Part shown: positions 1 through 5,755 of the stretch, in pieces
How the letters are laid out: each line of letters begins with the position of its first letter
Position numbering within the stretch: position 1 is the stretch's first letter
From: JANLQX01 sp043775075
Lineage (GTDB): Bacteria; Actinomycetota; Acidimicrobiia; Acidimicrobiales; JANYDT01
NCBI GenBank assembly: GCA_043775075.1
Contig: JAYVSS010000337.1
Coordinates: 1 to 7,042 of the forward strand
Direction of reading: 5' to 3'
Length of the DNA: 7,042 bases
Translations under genes and position numbers: made by a program
Notes under the pieces: generated by a model
The model's input: only the letters and a program-made list of their open reading frames with translations
What the model was told of the DNA's origin: nothing
The model's database searches: none

Positions 1-543
1 GTGGGAGACGAACCCGAGCCGAGCCGCTTCGTCAACGTTCAGGAAGTCACCCGAATACAGCAGCCGCAATGCCTCGGTCGGGCCGATCAGACGAGGCAGC
101 AACCATGATCCAGCTCCGGTGTCTGGGACGAGGCCGCGATGAGCAAAGTTCCACGCGAAGCGGGCATTCGAAGTTGCTATGCGCACATCGCATTGCGTCG
201 CATATTCAGCCCCCATACCCACCGCCGGGCCGTCGATGGCGGCGATCACCGGCTTCGGGCAGGACACCGCTGGCCACCACGCATGATCGTCGTCGGCCGA
301 ACCTCGCAGGCCACGAGTCTCGCCCGGGATCGTGGCGAGGTCGGCGAGATCAGTTCCGGCGCAGAACGAGCCCGGCACGCCAGTCAGGATCACCACTCGC
401 ACCGTCGGATCGTCACCGGCGGTTCTGAAGGCTTCGATTAAAGACCCGAGCATGGCGTAGGTAACGGCGTTGCGCTTGGCCCCACGGTTGATAGTGATGG
501 TGGCAATCGCGTCGGAAACGTCGTAACAAATCAAATCATCCAT
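1..543 (-). CDS. Enoyl-CoA hydratase/isomerase (crotonase) family protein, 3' end cut by window edge
   Basis: Reading leftward from the ATG at 541-543, 181 codons are open to the window edge, so the C-terminal third is missing. The protein begins MDDLICYDVSDAIATITINR and shows the crotonase landmarks in order: the N-terminal NRGAKRNAV segment (19-27), oxyanion-hole loop FCAGTDL (60-66), second oxyanion loop IDGPAVGMGAE (103-113), CDVRIA (118-123), then RGLVPDTGAGSWLLPRLIG (136-154). Family members act on acyl-CoA thioesters (hydration, isomerisation or related chemistry), usually in the cytoplasm during fatty-acid or related catabolism. E113 matches the first catalytic glutamate of classical hydratase (Glu144 in rat), but by spacing the second (Glu164) is F133, so a plain 2-enoyl-CoA hydratase is not assured. 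No clear ribosome binding site precedes the ATG, and no usable in-frame start was found immediately upstream. It lies 61 bases downstream of the esterase on the same strand, possibly in one transcript. Family assignment is firm; substrate is unknown. Confidence 0.9.
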   Translation of the reverse strand, partial: MDDLICYDVSDAIATITINRGAKRNAVTYAMLGSLIEAFRTAGDDPTVRVVILTGVPGSFCAGTDLADLATIPGETRGLRGSADDDHAWWPAVSCPKPVIAAIDGPAVGMGAEYATQCDVRIATSNARFAWNFAHRGLVPDTGAGSWLLPRLIGPTEALRLLYSGDFLNVDEAARLGFVSH

Positions 544-604
544 CAGCTGAGCGTAAACCGGTGGCGGTCCGAACGGATGGCTCGCGCAGCTGGACAAGCA
601 ACGC

Positions 605-1513
605 TTACCGGGTTCTTTGCTCCATCTCGTGAAAGAACTTCGCCACCTCGACGCTTGCTCTCGGACGACGGGTCCACACATTGACCAGGCGCCATCCATC
701 CCACACGTGGCCGTTCTTGCGGTACACGATGGTGTTGAGCGGGGCTTTGCAATTCTCGTACACCGTGGTCACTCGACTCGGCGTCTGCGCAACTTGTCCA
801 GGCCCCTCGCCGCAGCCGTTCGCTGCTCTCCAGGCTTTCACCGTGGAGGCGAAACTCTGCCAGTCGAACTCCGGGTCACCGAGGGATTCGCCACCGTCAT
901 AGCGGACTCGCTGATCCCTTTCTCCGTGGGCCAGCAACATCGGCACCGGCGACGTCGGGTGGAGCGAATTGGATTTCGTCCCGATCGTTCCCGACATGAC
1001 GGCCACGGCGGCCACGAGTTCCGGCCGCTCAGCGGCGAAGCGTTGGGCCATGAATCCACCGTTGGAAAACCCGACAACGAAAACGCGCCTCGGTGCGATC
1101 CCATTCTCGGCACGTAGCTTAGTAATCAGTGAACTTATGAATGCAACGTCATCGACGCCACTCTTCCATCCGCTGCCGCAACAGAACTGAGCGTTCCATC
1201 CCGGTTTGTCTCCACCCTTGATCTTGGCCAGGGCATCGGGATACACAACCACAGTGTTGGAGCCGAACGCGTTGTGCAGGGCCGTGTAGTAAGCGAACTG
1301 ACGACCGCTTCCTCCGTAGCCGTGAAGGGCTACAACAAGGCGAAGATCCGTCCTCGTGCCTCCTCCGCCAACCACGCGATAGGTCCGCTGAAGGCCATCG
1401 ACCTCGATCGAGGATGGCTTCCCCAACAGTACGGATCGATCCTTAGCGGTAAATGCGAAGAAGACGATGGCCGCCGCCATGACGAGGGAAATGACGAACA
1501 GGATGGCGAGCAC
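605..1513 (-). CDS. LpqC / PHB-depolymerase-like serine esterase with N-terminal membrane segment
   Basis: A 302-residue alpha/beta-hydrolase of the esterase-PHB-depolymerase family, which includes polyhydroxybutyrate depolymerases, feruloyl/acetylxylan esterases and mycobacterial LpqC. The visible triad is Ser150 in GFSNGG (148-153), Asp200 in GERD (197-200) and His269 in NGHVWDGW (267-274). HGYGG (64-68) forms the oxyanion loop. CCGSGWKSGVDDVAF (111-125), with its Cys pair and VDD, is a strong family signature; further cysteines at 234 and 255 could form disulfides. Residues 1-22 are strongly hydrophobic with no lipobox cysteine, so the protein is probably a signal-anchored or secreted extracytoplasmic enzyme. 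The start is GTG at 1511-1513; the next upstream in-frame stop is TAG at 1541-1543 and no ATG, GTG or TTG lies between. An ATG at residue 12 would cut the hydrophobic segment in half, so GTG is preferred. The substrate (polyester, ester or plant phenolic ester) cannot be read from the sequence. Confidence 0.88.
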   Translation of the reverse strand: MLAILFVISLVMAAAIVFFAFTAKDRSVLLGKPSSIEVDGLQRTYRVVGGGGTRTDLRLVVALHGYGGSGRQFAYYTALHNAFGSNTVVVYPDALAKIKGGDKPGWNAQFCCGSGWKSGVDDVAFISSLITKLRAENGIAPRRVFVVGFSNGGFMAQRFAAERPELVAAVAVMSGTIGTKSNSLHPTSPVPMLLAHGERDQRVRYDGGESLGDPEFDWQSFASTVKAWRAANGCGEGPGQVAQTPSRVTTVYENCKAPLNTIVYRKNGHVWDGWRLVNVWTRRPRASVEVAKFFHEMEQRTR

Positions 1514-1595
1514 AGAGGCGACTTTTCGGATCTGTCGAGACTAGGACGCCGGGCCATCGGTCAGCGTTCCCCGCCGTCGGTGCCGGAACCTTCCC

Positions 1596-2207
1596 TCAGC
1601 AGTAGGACTCGAGTTTGTCGATTAGCTCATCGGGCCCGTTCACTCCACTGGTCAACGCAGCGGCCCGACGGTCGTGACGGAGCGAACCCGGCAAGCGCGT
1701 GCCATCCTGCGCCTCGACAGCCGCGGCGAGGATTTCGATTCGTTCTCCGAAGCTCGTAGCGCCCATCGTCGCCGGCGAGAACGCCACGAAGAGCTGCCCC
1801 ACGCCGGGAGGTCCACCGACGTTGTCGCCGAAGGAGGACGACTGATGCGAGAAGTTGGAACCAGTAAGCGCGCCTGCCAACACATCGACCATCAACGCCA
1901 GGCCGTAGCCCTTGGCCCCTCCCAGCGGAGCCATCAGAACCAGCCAACGACTCCGGCCGAATACGAGCGGGCGATCGATAGAGCCGCCATCCCGCAATCG
2001 TTCGTTGCGTCAACGAGCTGATCAAGAGCGGCGAGAAATGCCGGATGAGCAAAGCCAAACGCCGCGTCCACCACGATTGATGCCGCTGCTGTCTGGCCGA
2101 CGATAGGCACGGCCGCACCATCGATCTTGCCGCAGCGCAGATGCTCGCAGTAGATCGGGAGATAGCCGCGAAAGCGTTTCAATTTCGAGGAGGGTAAGGA
2201 TCGGCAC
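1596..2207 (-). pseudogene. Decayed malate/L-lactate dehydrogenase-2 (LDH2) family oxidoreductase
   Basis: Three pieces of one LDH2-family NAD(P)-dependent oxidoreductase appear in correct order but in two frames. Piece A (about 2207-2168) reads VPILTLLEIETLSR, like the family N-terminus. Piece B (about 2182-1934, next frame) reads FRGYLPIYCEHLRCGKIDG and continues to IARSYSAGVVGWF. Piece C (about 1936-1596, back in frame A) starts LMAPLGGAKGYGLALMVD, includes FGDNVGGPPGVGQLFVAF and ends DELIDKLESYC before a TGA. Together they give roughly 210 residues against about 330-350 for the family. About 35 residues are missing at the A/B junction near 2170. A larger block of roughly 100 residues, the central cofactor and substrate region, is missing at the B/C junction near 1935. 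Two deletions with frame changes make a working enzyme very unlikely. Family members reduce 2-oxo or cyclic imino acids. The true start is uncertain: GTG at 2207, or ATG at 2267. The gene is divergent from the enolase-superfamily gene, a pairing typical of sugar-acid or imino-acid catabolism. Sequencing or assembly error cannot be excluded but would need to remove two large blocks. Confidence 0.85.
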
Positions 2208-2265
2208 GACCTCGATGGTATTTGCCTTCTTCGTCGCGCAGCACGGTGTGCGGTAGAAACCCTGC

Positions 2266-3381
2266 ATGAAAATCCATCGGGTTACGGCGTGGTCGCTGCA
2301 CCTCCCCTATGTCGAAGGCGTGTACCGAATGTCCGGGGACCGCGTCACCACCGGGATGGATGCCGTCGTTGTTCGAGTTATCGCCGACGATGGGACGGTC
2401 GGCATCGGTGAGTCTGGCGTGGTTGGTGTGACCTACGATGCGCAATACGCACTCGGTCAGATCGCTGGCATCACCGCGTTGGCCACGGTGGTCCTCGGGA
2501 CCGATCCACGCCAACCGGCCGCCGTTCATCGCAGAATGAACGCCGCCCTTACCGGCCACCCGTACGCCAAGTCACCCATCGACATTGCCGTTTGGGACCT
2601 CGCCGGTCGGGCTTCCGGCTTGCCGGTGTGGGCGATGCTGGGAGGCGACGGCCCCGACGCCACCCCGCTGTACCGACCGGTGCAAGGAGCGTCGCCCGAA
2701 CTGTCAGCCGAAAAGGCGAAGGAGCGTCTGGCGCAGGGGTATCACCGGCTCCAGGTAAAGGTTGGTGACAATCCAATCGTCGACGCGCTGCGGGTCCTGG
2801 CCGTGCGTGAAGTAGTCGGGCCGGATGTGGTCATCTACGCCGACGCCAACTGCGGGTTCACGCTGTCGTCGGCCCGTCGATTCGTACGCGCACTTGGTAC
2901 TGACGGCGCGGAGATCTTCCTCGAACAACCGTGTGCCACCCTCGAGGAGTGCGCCCATCTTCGCGATTCGTGGACCGGGCCAATGGTGATGGACGAAACG
3001 ATCGTCTCACTAAACGCACTTATCGAAGCGCACCGGCTCGGTGTTGCTGATGGCGTGACGGTCAAGCTCACCCGCGTTGGTGGAATCACTCCGGCCTGCG
3101 TCATTCGAGACGTCGCAGTGGAGCTCGGCATCGGCGTCACCGTGGAGGATGCGTCGGGCTGCAACCTCAACGACATGACGTTTGCCCATATGAACGCGTC
3201 GACTCCGGACCGCCTGCGGGTACACAGCGTCGACTTCAACAGCTGGGTCACGATAAGCCACGTCGACGGACCGTCGGCCCGACGTGGCTCCTTCCTTCAA
3301 CCTCAAGCTGATGCGCCAGGCTTCGGCCTTACGCTGCGTGAGGATGTCCTCGGCGTGCCGTTCGTTGACCTTCGGGCCTAA
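2266..3381 (+). CDS. Enolase-superfamily enzyme, mandelate racemase/muconate lactonizing type
   Basis: A 371-residue protein of full family length. An N-terminal capping domain (about 1-125, including ADDGTVGIGESG at 40-51 and SPIDIAVWDLAGR at 103-115) is followed by a TIM-like barrel. Metal ligands are D193 (YADAN), E220 (LEQP) and D243 or E244 (MDET). Candidate acid/base lysines are K165 on the second strand (QVKVG, instead of the usual KxK) and K267 (TVKLTRVGG) on the sixth, with VEDASGCN (293-300) near the active site. This two-lysine arrangement is that of the MLE-like branch, which carries out epimerisation, cycloisomerisation or dehydration through a Mg-stabilised enolate, rather than the His-Asp mandelate racemase branch. 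An in-frame TAG at 2254-2256 fixes ATG 2266 as the first start; no strong ribosome binding site is visible. The neighbouring LDH2 remnant makes a hydroxy- or imino-acid substrate plausible, for example a hydroxyproline-type compound, but this is inference. Family is firm; reaction is unassigned. Confidence 0.92.
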   Translation: MKIHRVTAWSLHLPYVEGVYRMSGDRVTTGMDAVVVRVIADDGTVGIGESGVVGVTYDAQYALGQIAGITALATVVLGTDPRQPAAVHRRMNAALTGHPYAKSPIDIAVWDLAGRASGLPVWAMLGGDGPDATPLYRPVQGASPELSAEKAKERLAQGYHRLQVKVGDNPIVDALRVLAVREVVGPDVVIYADANCGFTLSSARRFVRALGTDGAEIFLEQPCATLEECAHLRDSWTGPMVMDETIVSLNALIEAHRLGVADGVTVKLTRVGGITPACVIRDVAVELGIGVTVEDASGCNLNDMTFAHMNASTPDRLRVHSVDFNSWVTISHVDGPSARRGSFLQPQADAPGFGLTLREDVLGVPFVDLRA

Positions 3382-3419
3382 GCGCTCAGTCCGGTAGCGA
3401 CCTCCCGTAGCCTGCTTCG

Positions 3420-4295
3420 ATGGCTCGTTCACTAAAGTTCGGTTGGCTCTCACCGGTGATTGGCAACCGATGGAGCGACCACAAGCCCATCGCCCAGTTT
3501 CAGGACACCAACATCCTGCCGACGGCGCTTCCGCACTTTGACTCACTGTGGGTGGCCGACCACTTCTACGGATTCGACGCCAAGACCGATCCGTTCCTGG
3601 AGGCGTGGATCACTCTGACTTGGCTTGCGGCCCGCCATCCCAACGTCGATCTCTGTCACCACGTGTTGGGTCAGGGTTATCGACCACCGGCACTCACGGC
3701 AAAGATGGCCGCGACGTTGCAGACGCTGTCCGGTGGCCGGTTCATTCTGGGAATTGGCGCCGGTTGGCGAGCGGACGAGTATGCGGCCTATGGATATGAC
3801 TTTCCGAAGCCCTCAGTCCGATTCTCTCAGCTCGAAGAAGTAATCACTATTTGTCGGTTGATGTGGACTGAGGATGAGCCCCATTTCACCGGAACTCACT
3901 TTTCTATCGCTGGCGCATCGGCCCCCCCGTTGCCCGATCCGGTGCCTCGTATTTGCATCGGAGCGTCAGGCGAACAGATCGGCTTGCCCATGGTCGGTCG
4001 ACGCGCGGATTTGTGGAACAGTTTTTTTCGTAACGACGAGGACTGGATACGCAAGCTGGCCATCGTGCGCCGCAGCGCCGAGGCCGCCGGCCGGGACTCG
4101 TCGGCTATCGAAATCACGACAACCGTCGAAGCACCCCTGCCTGAGTCCGATGAAGATGCCGAACGGCTGGTGGAACGACTCGCCCATCTCGCCGATCTCG
4201 GCGTCCAGCACTTCGTCATGGACTTCGGTCACCCTCAGTCCACCGAACCAATCCACCGCTTCGTCGAACAGGTCAAGCGCCCCCTTCTCGTCTAG
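3420..4295 (+). CDS. LLM-class (luciferase-like) F420-dependent oxidoreductase
   Basis: A 291-residue TIM-barrel flavin/F420 oxidoreductase. Landmarks are KFGWLSP on the first strand (6-12), SLWVADHFYG (42-51), the strongly diagnostic SGGRFILGIGAGWRADEY (104-121) with PSVRFSQLEEVITICRLMW (131-149), and the C-terminal strand HFVMDFG (264-270). In actinobacteria this signature is typical of proteins using coenzyme F420 rather than FMN; they catalyse hydride transfer to or from varied small molecules in the cytoplasm. It starts at ATG 3420, 38 bases after the enolase-superfamily gene on the same strand, so the two probably share a transcript. A TAG at 3408-3410 blocks any longer in-frame start. 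No good Shine-Dalgarno sequence is visible. It is followed convergently by yceI with only 41 bases between stop codons. Substrate is unknown, and FMN use cannot be excluded from sequence alone. Confidence 0.9.
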   Translation: MARSLKFGWLSPVIGNRWSDHKPIAQFQDTNILPTALPHFDSLWVADHFYGFDAKTDPFLEAWITLTWLAARHPNVDLCHHVLGQGYRPPALTAKMAATLQTLSGGRFILGIGAGWRADEYAAYGYDFPKPSVRFSQLEEVITICRLMWTEDEPHFTGTHFSIAGASAPPLPDPVPRICIGASGEQIGLPMVGRRADLWNSFFRNDEDWIRKLAIVRRSAEAAGRDSSAIEITTTVEAPLPESDEDAERLVERLAHLADLGVQHFVMDFGHPQSTEPIHRFVEQVKRPLLV

Positions 4296-4336
4296 GGTGC
4301 CGTCGGTCCGCTCTTCGTGTTGTCTCTGGCGAATCG

Positions 4337-4882
4337 TTACGCCATCTTGGCGAGTTGGATGTCCAGGGACAGTTTGACCTTTTCGCCGATGAGCACGCCT
4401 CCGGTTTCCAGCGCAGCGTTGTATTCCATTCCAAAGTCCTTGCGGTTCAGCTCGGCTTCGGCGGTGAAGCCAGCCTTGGTGTTTCCGTATAGGTCCTTGT
4501 TGATGCCTTCGAATTCCACCGCAAGCTCGACGGGTTTTGTCACACCGCGGAGGGTGAGATCACCGACGAGAACGTAATCGCTCCCCGACGCTTTAATCGC
4601 CGTCGACTTGAAGTTCCACTCCGGGAATTGTTCGGCGTCGAAGAAGTCGCCAGTCTTCAGGTGACCATCACGGTTGGCATCGCCGGTACTGACGGACGTG
4701 GGGTCGATGGTGACATTGACGGTGGCGGCGAGGCGATCGTCAGGGACGACAACGGTGCCCGAAAAGTTGGTAAATGAACCGCGGACTTTGCTGATCATGA
4801 GGTGCTTGACGGTGAAGCTGATCGACGAGTGGGTGGCGTCGACCGCCCACGTTCCGGTGGCGAGGTCGTTCGGGTTGGACAT
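4337..4882 (-). CDS. YceI-family (lipocalin-like, polyisoprenoid-binding fold) protein
   Basis: A 181-residue YceI-domain protein. The motifs cover the full beta-barrel: TWAVDATHSSISFTVKHL near the N-terminus, KVRGSFTNFSG, HLKTGDFFDAEQFPEWNFKS in the centre, LTLRGVTKPVEL, and the end segment RKDFGMEYNAALETGG with IGEKVKLSLDI. Characterised relatives bind long isoprenoid or other amphiphilic molecules and are often stress-induced. There is no signal peptide, so this copy is cytoplasmic, as is common in actinobacteria. The ATG at 4882 is chosen although the frame stays open to 4987: AGGAG (4890-4894) sits 7 bases upstream, the YceI domain begins just after it, and a longer start would cross the promoter region and overlap marR. 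The gene is divergent from marR across 91 bases and likely shares its operator. Ligand is unknown. Confidence 0.94.
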   Translation of the reverse strand: MSNPNDLATGTWAVDATHSSISFTVKHLMISKVRGSFTNFSGTVVVPDDRLAATVNVTIDPTSVSTGDANRDGHLKTGDFFDAEQFPEWNFKSTAIKASGSDYVLVGDLTLRGVTKPVELAVEFEGINKDLYGNTKAGFTAEAELNRKDFGMEYNAALETGGVLIGEKVKLSLDIQLAKMA

Positions 4883-4889
4883 GGGAGTG

Positions 4890-4894
4890 CTCCT
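4890..4894 (-). promoter_or_regulatory. Ribosome binding site of yceI
   Basis: AGGAG on the minus strand, 7 bases from the ATG at 4882. It decides the start: the open frame extends a further 35 codons upstream, but this site and the position of the YceI domain both support the shorter protein. Confidence 0.85.
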
Positions 4895-4899
4895 GTAAG

Positions 4900-4944
4900 T
4901 AGTTGCTAGTGGAAACAACATCATCTTACGATGACTAGTTGCTA
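4900..4944 (+). repeat. Direct repeat of TAGTTGCTA, two copies 36 bases apart
   Basis: TAGTTGCTA occurs at 4900-4908 and 4936-4944. The right copy forms part of the inverted repeat over the -35 boxes. The left copy is followed by a CAAC at 4916-4919, giving a looser dyad (GTTG, 10 bases, CAAC) near the predicted yceI transcription start. The pair looks like a main and an auxiliary binding site for one regulator. Confidence 0.6.
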
Positions 4945-4951
4945 AACGCAA
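4923..4951 (-). promoter_or_regulatory. Predicted yceI promoter
   Basis: On the minus strand, TTGCGT (4946-4951) is separated by 17 bases from TAAGAT (4923-4928), a reasonable sigma70-type pair (3/6 and 4/6 matches to consensus). Transcription would begin near 4916 and leave a leader of about 33 bases containing the AGGAG ribosome binding site. The -35 box lies under the inverted repeat at 4938-4952, so repressor binding there would block this promoter. Assigned by eye. Confidence 0.5.
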
Positions 4952-4952
4952 C
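4938..4952. promoter_or_regulatory. Candidate MarR operator shared by both divergent promoters
   Basis: A perfect inverted repeat, GTTGC-TAAAC-GCAAC, lies between the yceI and marR genes. It covers the predicted -35 boxes of both promoters (4939-4944 for marR, 4946-4951 for yceI). MarR-family dimers typically bind short palindromes of this size between themselves and a divergent target. The 9-mer TAGTTGCTA overlapping its left arm (4936-4944) recurs at 4900-4908. Binding by the adjacent MarR protein is inferred. Confidence 0.55.
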
Positions 4953-4967
4953 CATTTCGTACAGAAT
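4939..4967 (+). promoter_or_regulatory. Predicted marR promoter, probably giving a leaderless transcript
   Basis: TTGCTA (4939-4944), 17 bases, then CAGAAT (4962-4967); each box matches consensus at 4 of 6 positions. The -10 ends 6 bases before the GTG at 4974, so transcription would begin at or next to the start codon. No Shine-Dalgarno sequence fits between. Leaderless mRNAs are common in actinobacteria. The -35 lies under the candidate operator, which predicts autorepression. Confidence 0.45.
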
Positions 4968-4973
4968 AGGGTC

Positions 4974-5444
4974 GTGACAACACGCACACCGTCGGAGAAA
5001 CGCCAGGCCTGTTACGACACCGTACGGGCCAACAGCGCATTCATGGAGTTGATGGAGCGCGAGGTGTCCGAGGCGACTGGCATGCCAATGGCTTGGTACG
5101 ACGTCCTGGTGAACCTTTACCTCGCGCCGGGGAAAGCGATGCGGATGAGCGACCTCGCCGCTACCGTGCTCACCTCGCGCAGTTGGCTTACCCGCCGGGT
5201 GGACCAACTGGAGCGCGCTGGGTATGTGGAGCGTTGCACCGCTGATGCTGACGGCCGAGGAGTTCGTGCCCGGCTCACCCGGGAGGGTCGCCTTGCATAC
5301 ATCCGAATGGAGCGGGTGCATTCGGCCGCCGTTGACCGTCATTTCTCCGACGTAATTTCGGCCAGCGAAGCCGACGTGGTCTCGAAGGTCATGCGCCGGG
5401 TGGGAACGTCATCTCGCGAGGCCCTGGGCTTGCCGAGTTTGTAG
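4974..5444 (+). CDS. MarR-family transcriptional regulator
   Basis: A 156-residue winged-helix regulator of normal family length. N-terminal dimerisation helices (about 8-50, including WYDVLVNLYLAPGKAMRMSD) lead to the DNA-binding domain: the helix-turn-helix MSDLAATVLTSRSWLTRRVD (58-77), then QLERAGYVER (78-87) and the wing CTADADGRGVRARLTREG (88-105) with the usual D-x-R-G-type tip. A C-terminal helix (about 110-145) closes the dimer. Members usually repress themselves and a divergent neighbour and release DNA on binding phenolic or other lipophilic ligands, or on cysteine oxidation. Only C13 and C88 are present, so an OhrR-type peroxide sensor is not obvious. GTG 4974 is chosen because it retains the N-terminal helix and lies just after a good -10; no ATG is available before residue 24. 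The likely target is the divergent yceI, through the palindrome at 4938-4952. The inducer is unknown. Confidence 0.92.
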   Translation: MTTRTPSEKRQACYDTVRANSAFMELMEREVSEATGMPMAWYDVLVNLYLAPGKAMRMSDLAATVLTSRSWLTRRVDQLERAGYVERCTADADGRGVRARLTREGRLAYIRMERVHSAAVDRHFSDVISASEADVVSKVMRRVGTSSREALGLPSL

Positions 5445-5450
5445 CTCCTT

Positions 5451-5480
5451 CGGACTCAGTGGAACTTCGGTCCGTTTTTT
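5451..5480 (+). terminator. Weak intrinsic terminator after marR
   Basis: CGGAC (5451-5455) pairs with GTCCG (5470-5474), with a possible additional G-U pair inside. A 14-base loop separates the arms and six T residues follow (5475-5480). The stem is short and the loop large, so it is only moderately convincing, but it lies 7 bases after the marR stop. It overlaps the stop codon (5456-5458) of the crotonase fragment read on the other strand. Confidence 0.4.
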
Positions 5481-5725
5481 AACATATACGCTGCCCCGTG
5501 TGGATGATTAAGGGCAGAGTTTTCGCCGAAGATACTTTCCTTTTGCCCACCGTAAGCGGCCCGATTTGCGCCAAGCGGATCAAGCTCGGCCGCTCGTCGA
5601 ATAGCGACCGATCGGAGCTCTTCAAAGATAGTCAAGCGCTGGACGATTCCGGCTGCAAGGGCATCGGGACCAGCCCATCGGCGGGCCAATTGCACAGTTT
5701 CAAAGAAGGTATCGGTTCTCCTCAA
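5456..5725 (-). pseudogene. C-terminal fragment of an enoyl-CoA hydratase/isomerase-family gene
   Basis: An 89-codon open frame (TTG at 5725, TGA at 5456) whose product resembles only the C-terminal third of crotonase-family proteins. ARRWAGPDALAAGIVQRL corresponds to the family segment usually reading G-R-x-x-x-x-x-A-x-x-x-G-x-V. Helical IFEELRSVAIRRAAELDPLG and the tail YGGQKESIFGENSALN with HPHGAAYML follow. The oxyanion-hole loops and catalytic glutamates, normally in the first 150 residues, are absent. The region that should encode them is occupied by the acyl-CoA dehydrogenase, whose TAG stop (5756-5758) lies in the same frame 30 bases upstream. The TTG start has no well-placed ribosome binding site. 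The most likely reading is a remnant left by deletion; translation as a small stand-alone protein is possible but unsupported. It is not the missing end of the gene at 1-543, since the two overlap in the family alignment and differ. Confidence 0.62.
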
Positions 5726-5755
5726 AGAACAGCGTTCGGACCAGCGCCGGGCGGT

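Noticed and set aside
69..441. Plus-strand open frames of 100-119 codons
   Set aside because: They are antisense to the clear crotonase gene and their products are low-quality, Arg/Pro/Ser-rich sequence.
1566..1589. Inverted repeat GTTCC-N14-GGAAC just after the LDH2 remnant stop, as a terminator
   Set aside because: The stem is only 5 base pairs with a large loop, and no T run follows on the minus strand.
1627..2121. A 164-codon minus-strand open frame inside the LDH2 remnant
   Set aside because: Its product has no family resemblance and it lies out of frame with the recognisable LDH2 pieces. Decay of that gene leaves such frames by chance.
2241..2251. GCAC-GGT-GTGC palindrome upstream of the enolase-superfamily gene, as an operator
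   Set aside because: Four-base arms are too short to be meaningful in G+C-rich DNA. No regulator gene is adjacent and no convincing promoter was found nearby.
2214..2256. Thirteen-codon upstream reading frame (MVFAFFVAQHGVR) before the enolase-superfamily gene, as a leader peptide
   Set aside because: It has no ribosome binding site at suitable spacing, no run of regulatory codons and no attenuator hairpin, and it probably lies within the decayed LDH2 start region.
4296..4336. Bidirectional terminator between the convergent LLM oxidoreductase and yceI genes
   Set aside because: No stable stem or T run could be found in the 41 bases.
4883..4987. Longer N-terminus for the YceI protein starting at 4987
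   Set aside because: It would cross the divergent promoter region and overlap marR. The extra residues do not resemble YceI, and the ATG at 4882 has a well-placed AGGAG.
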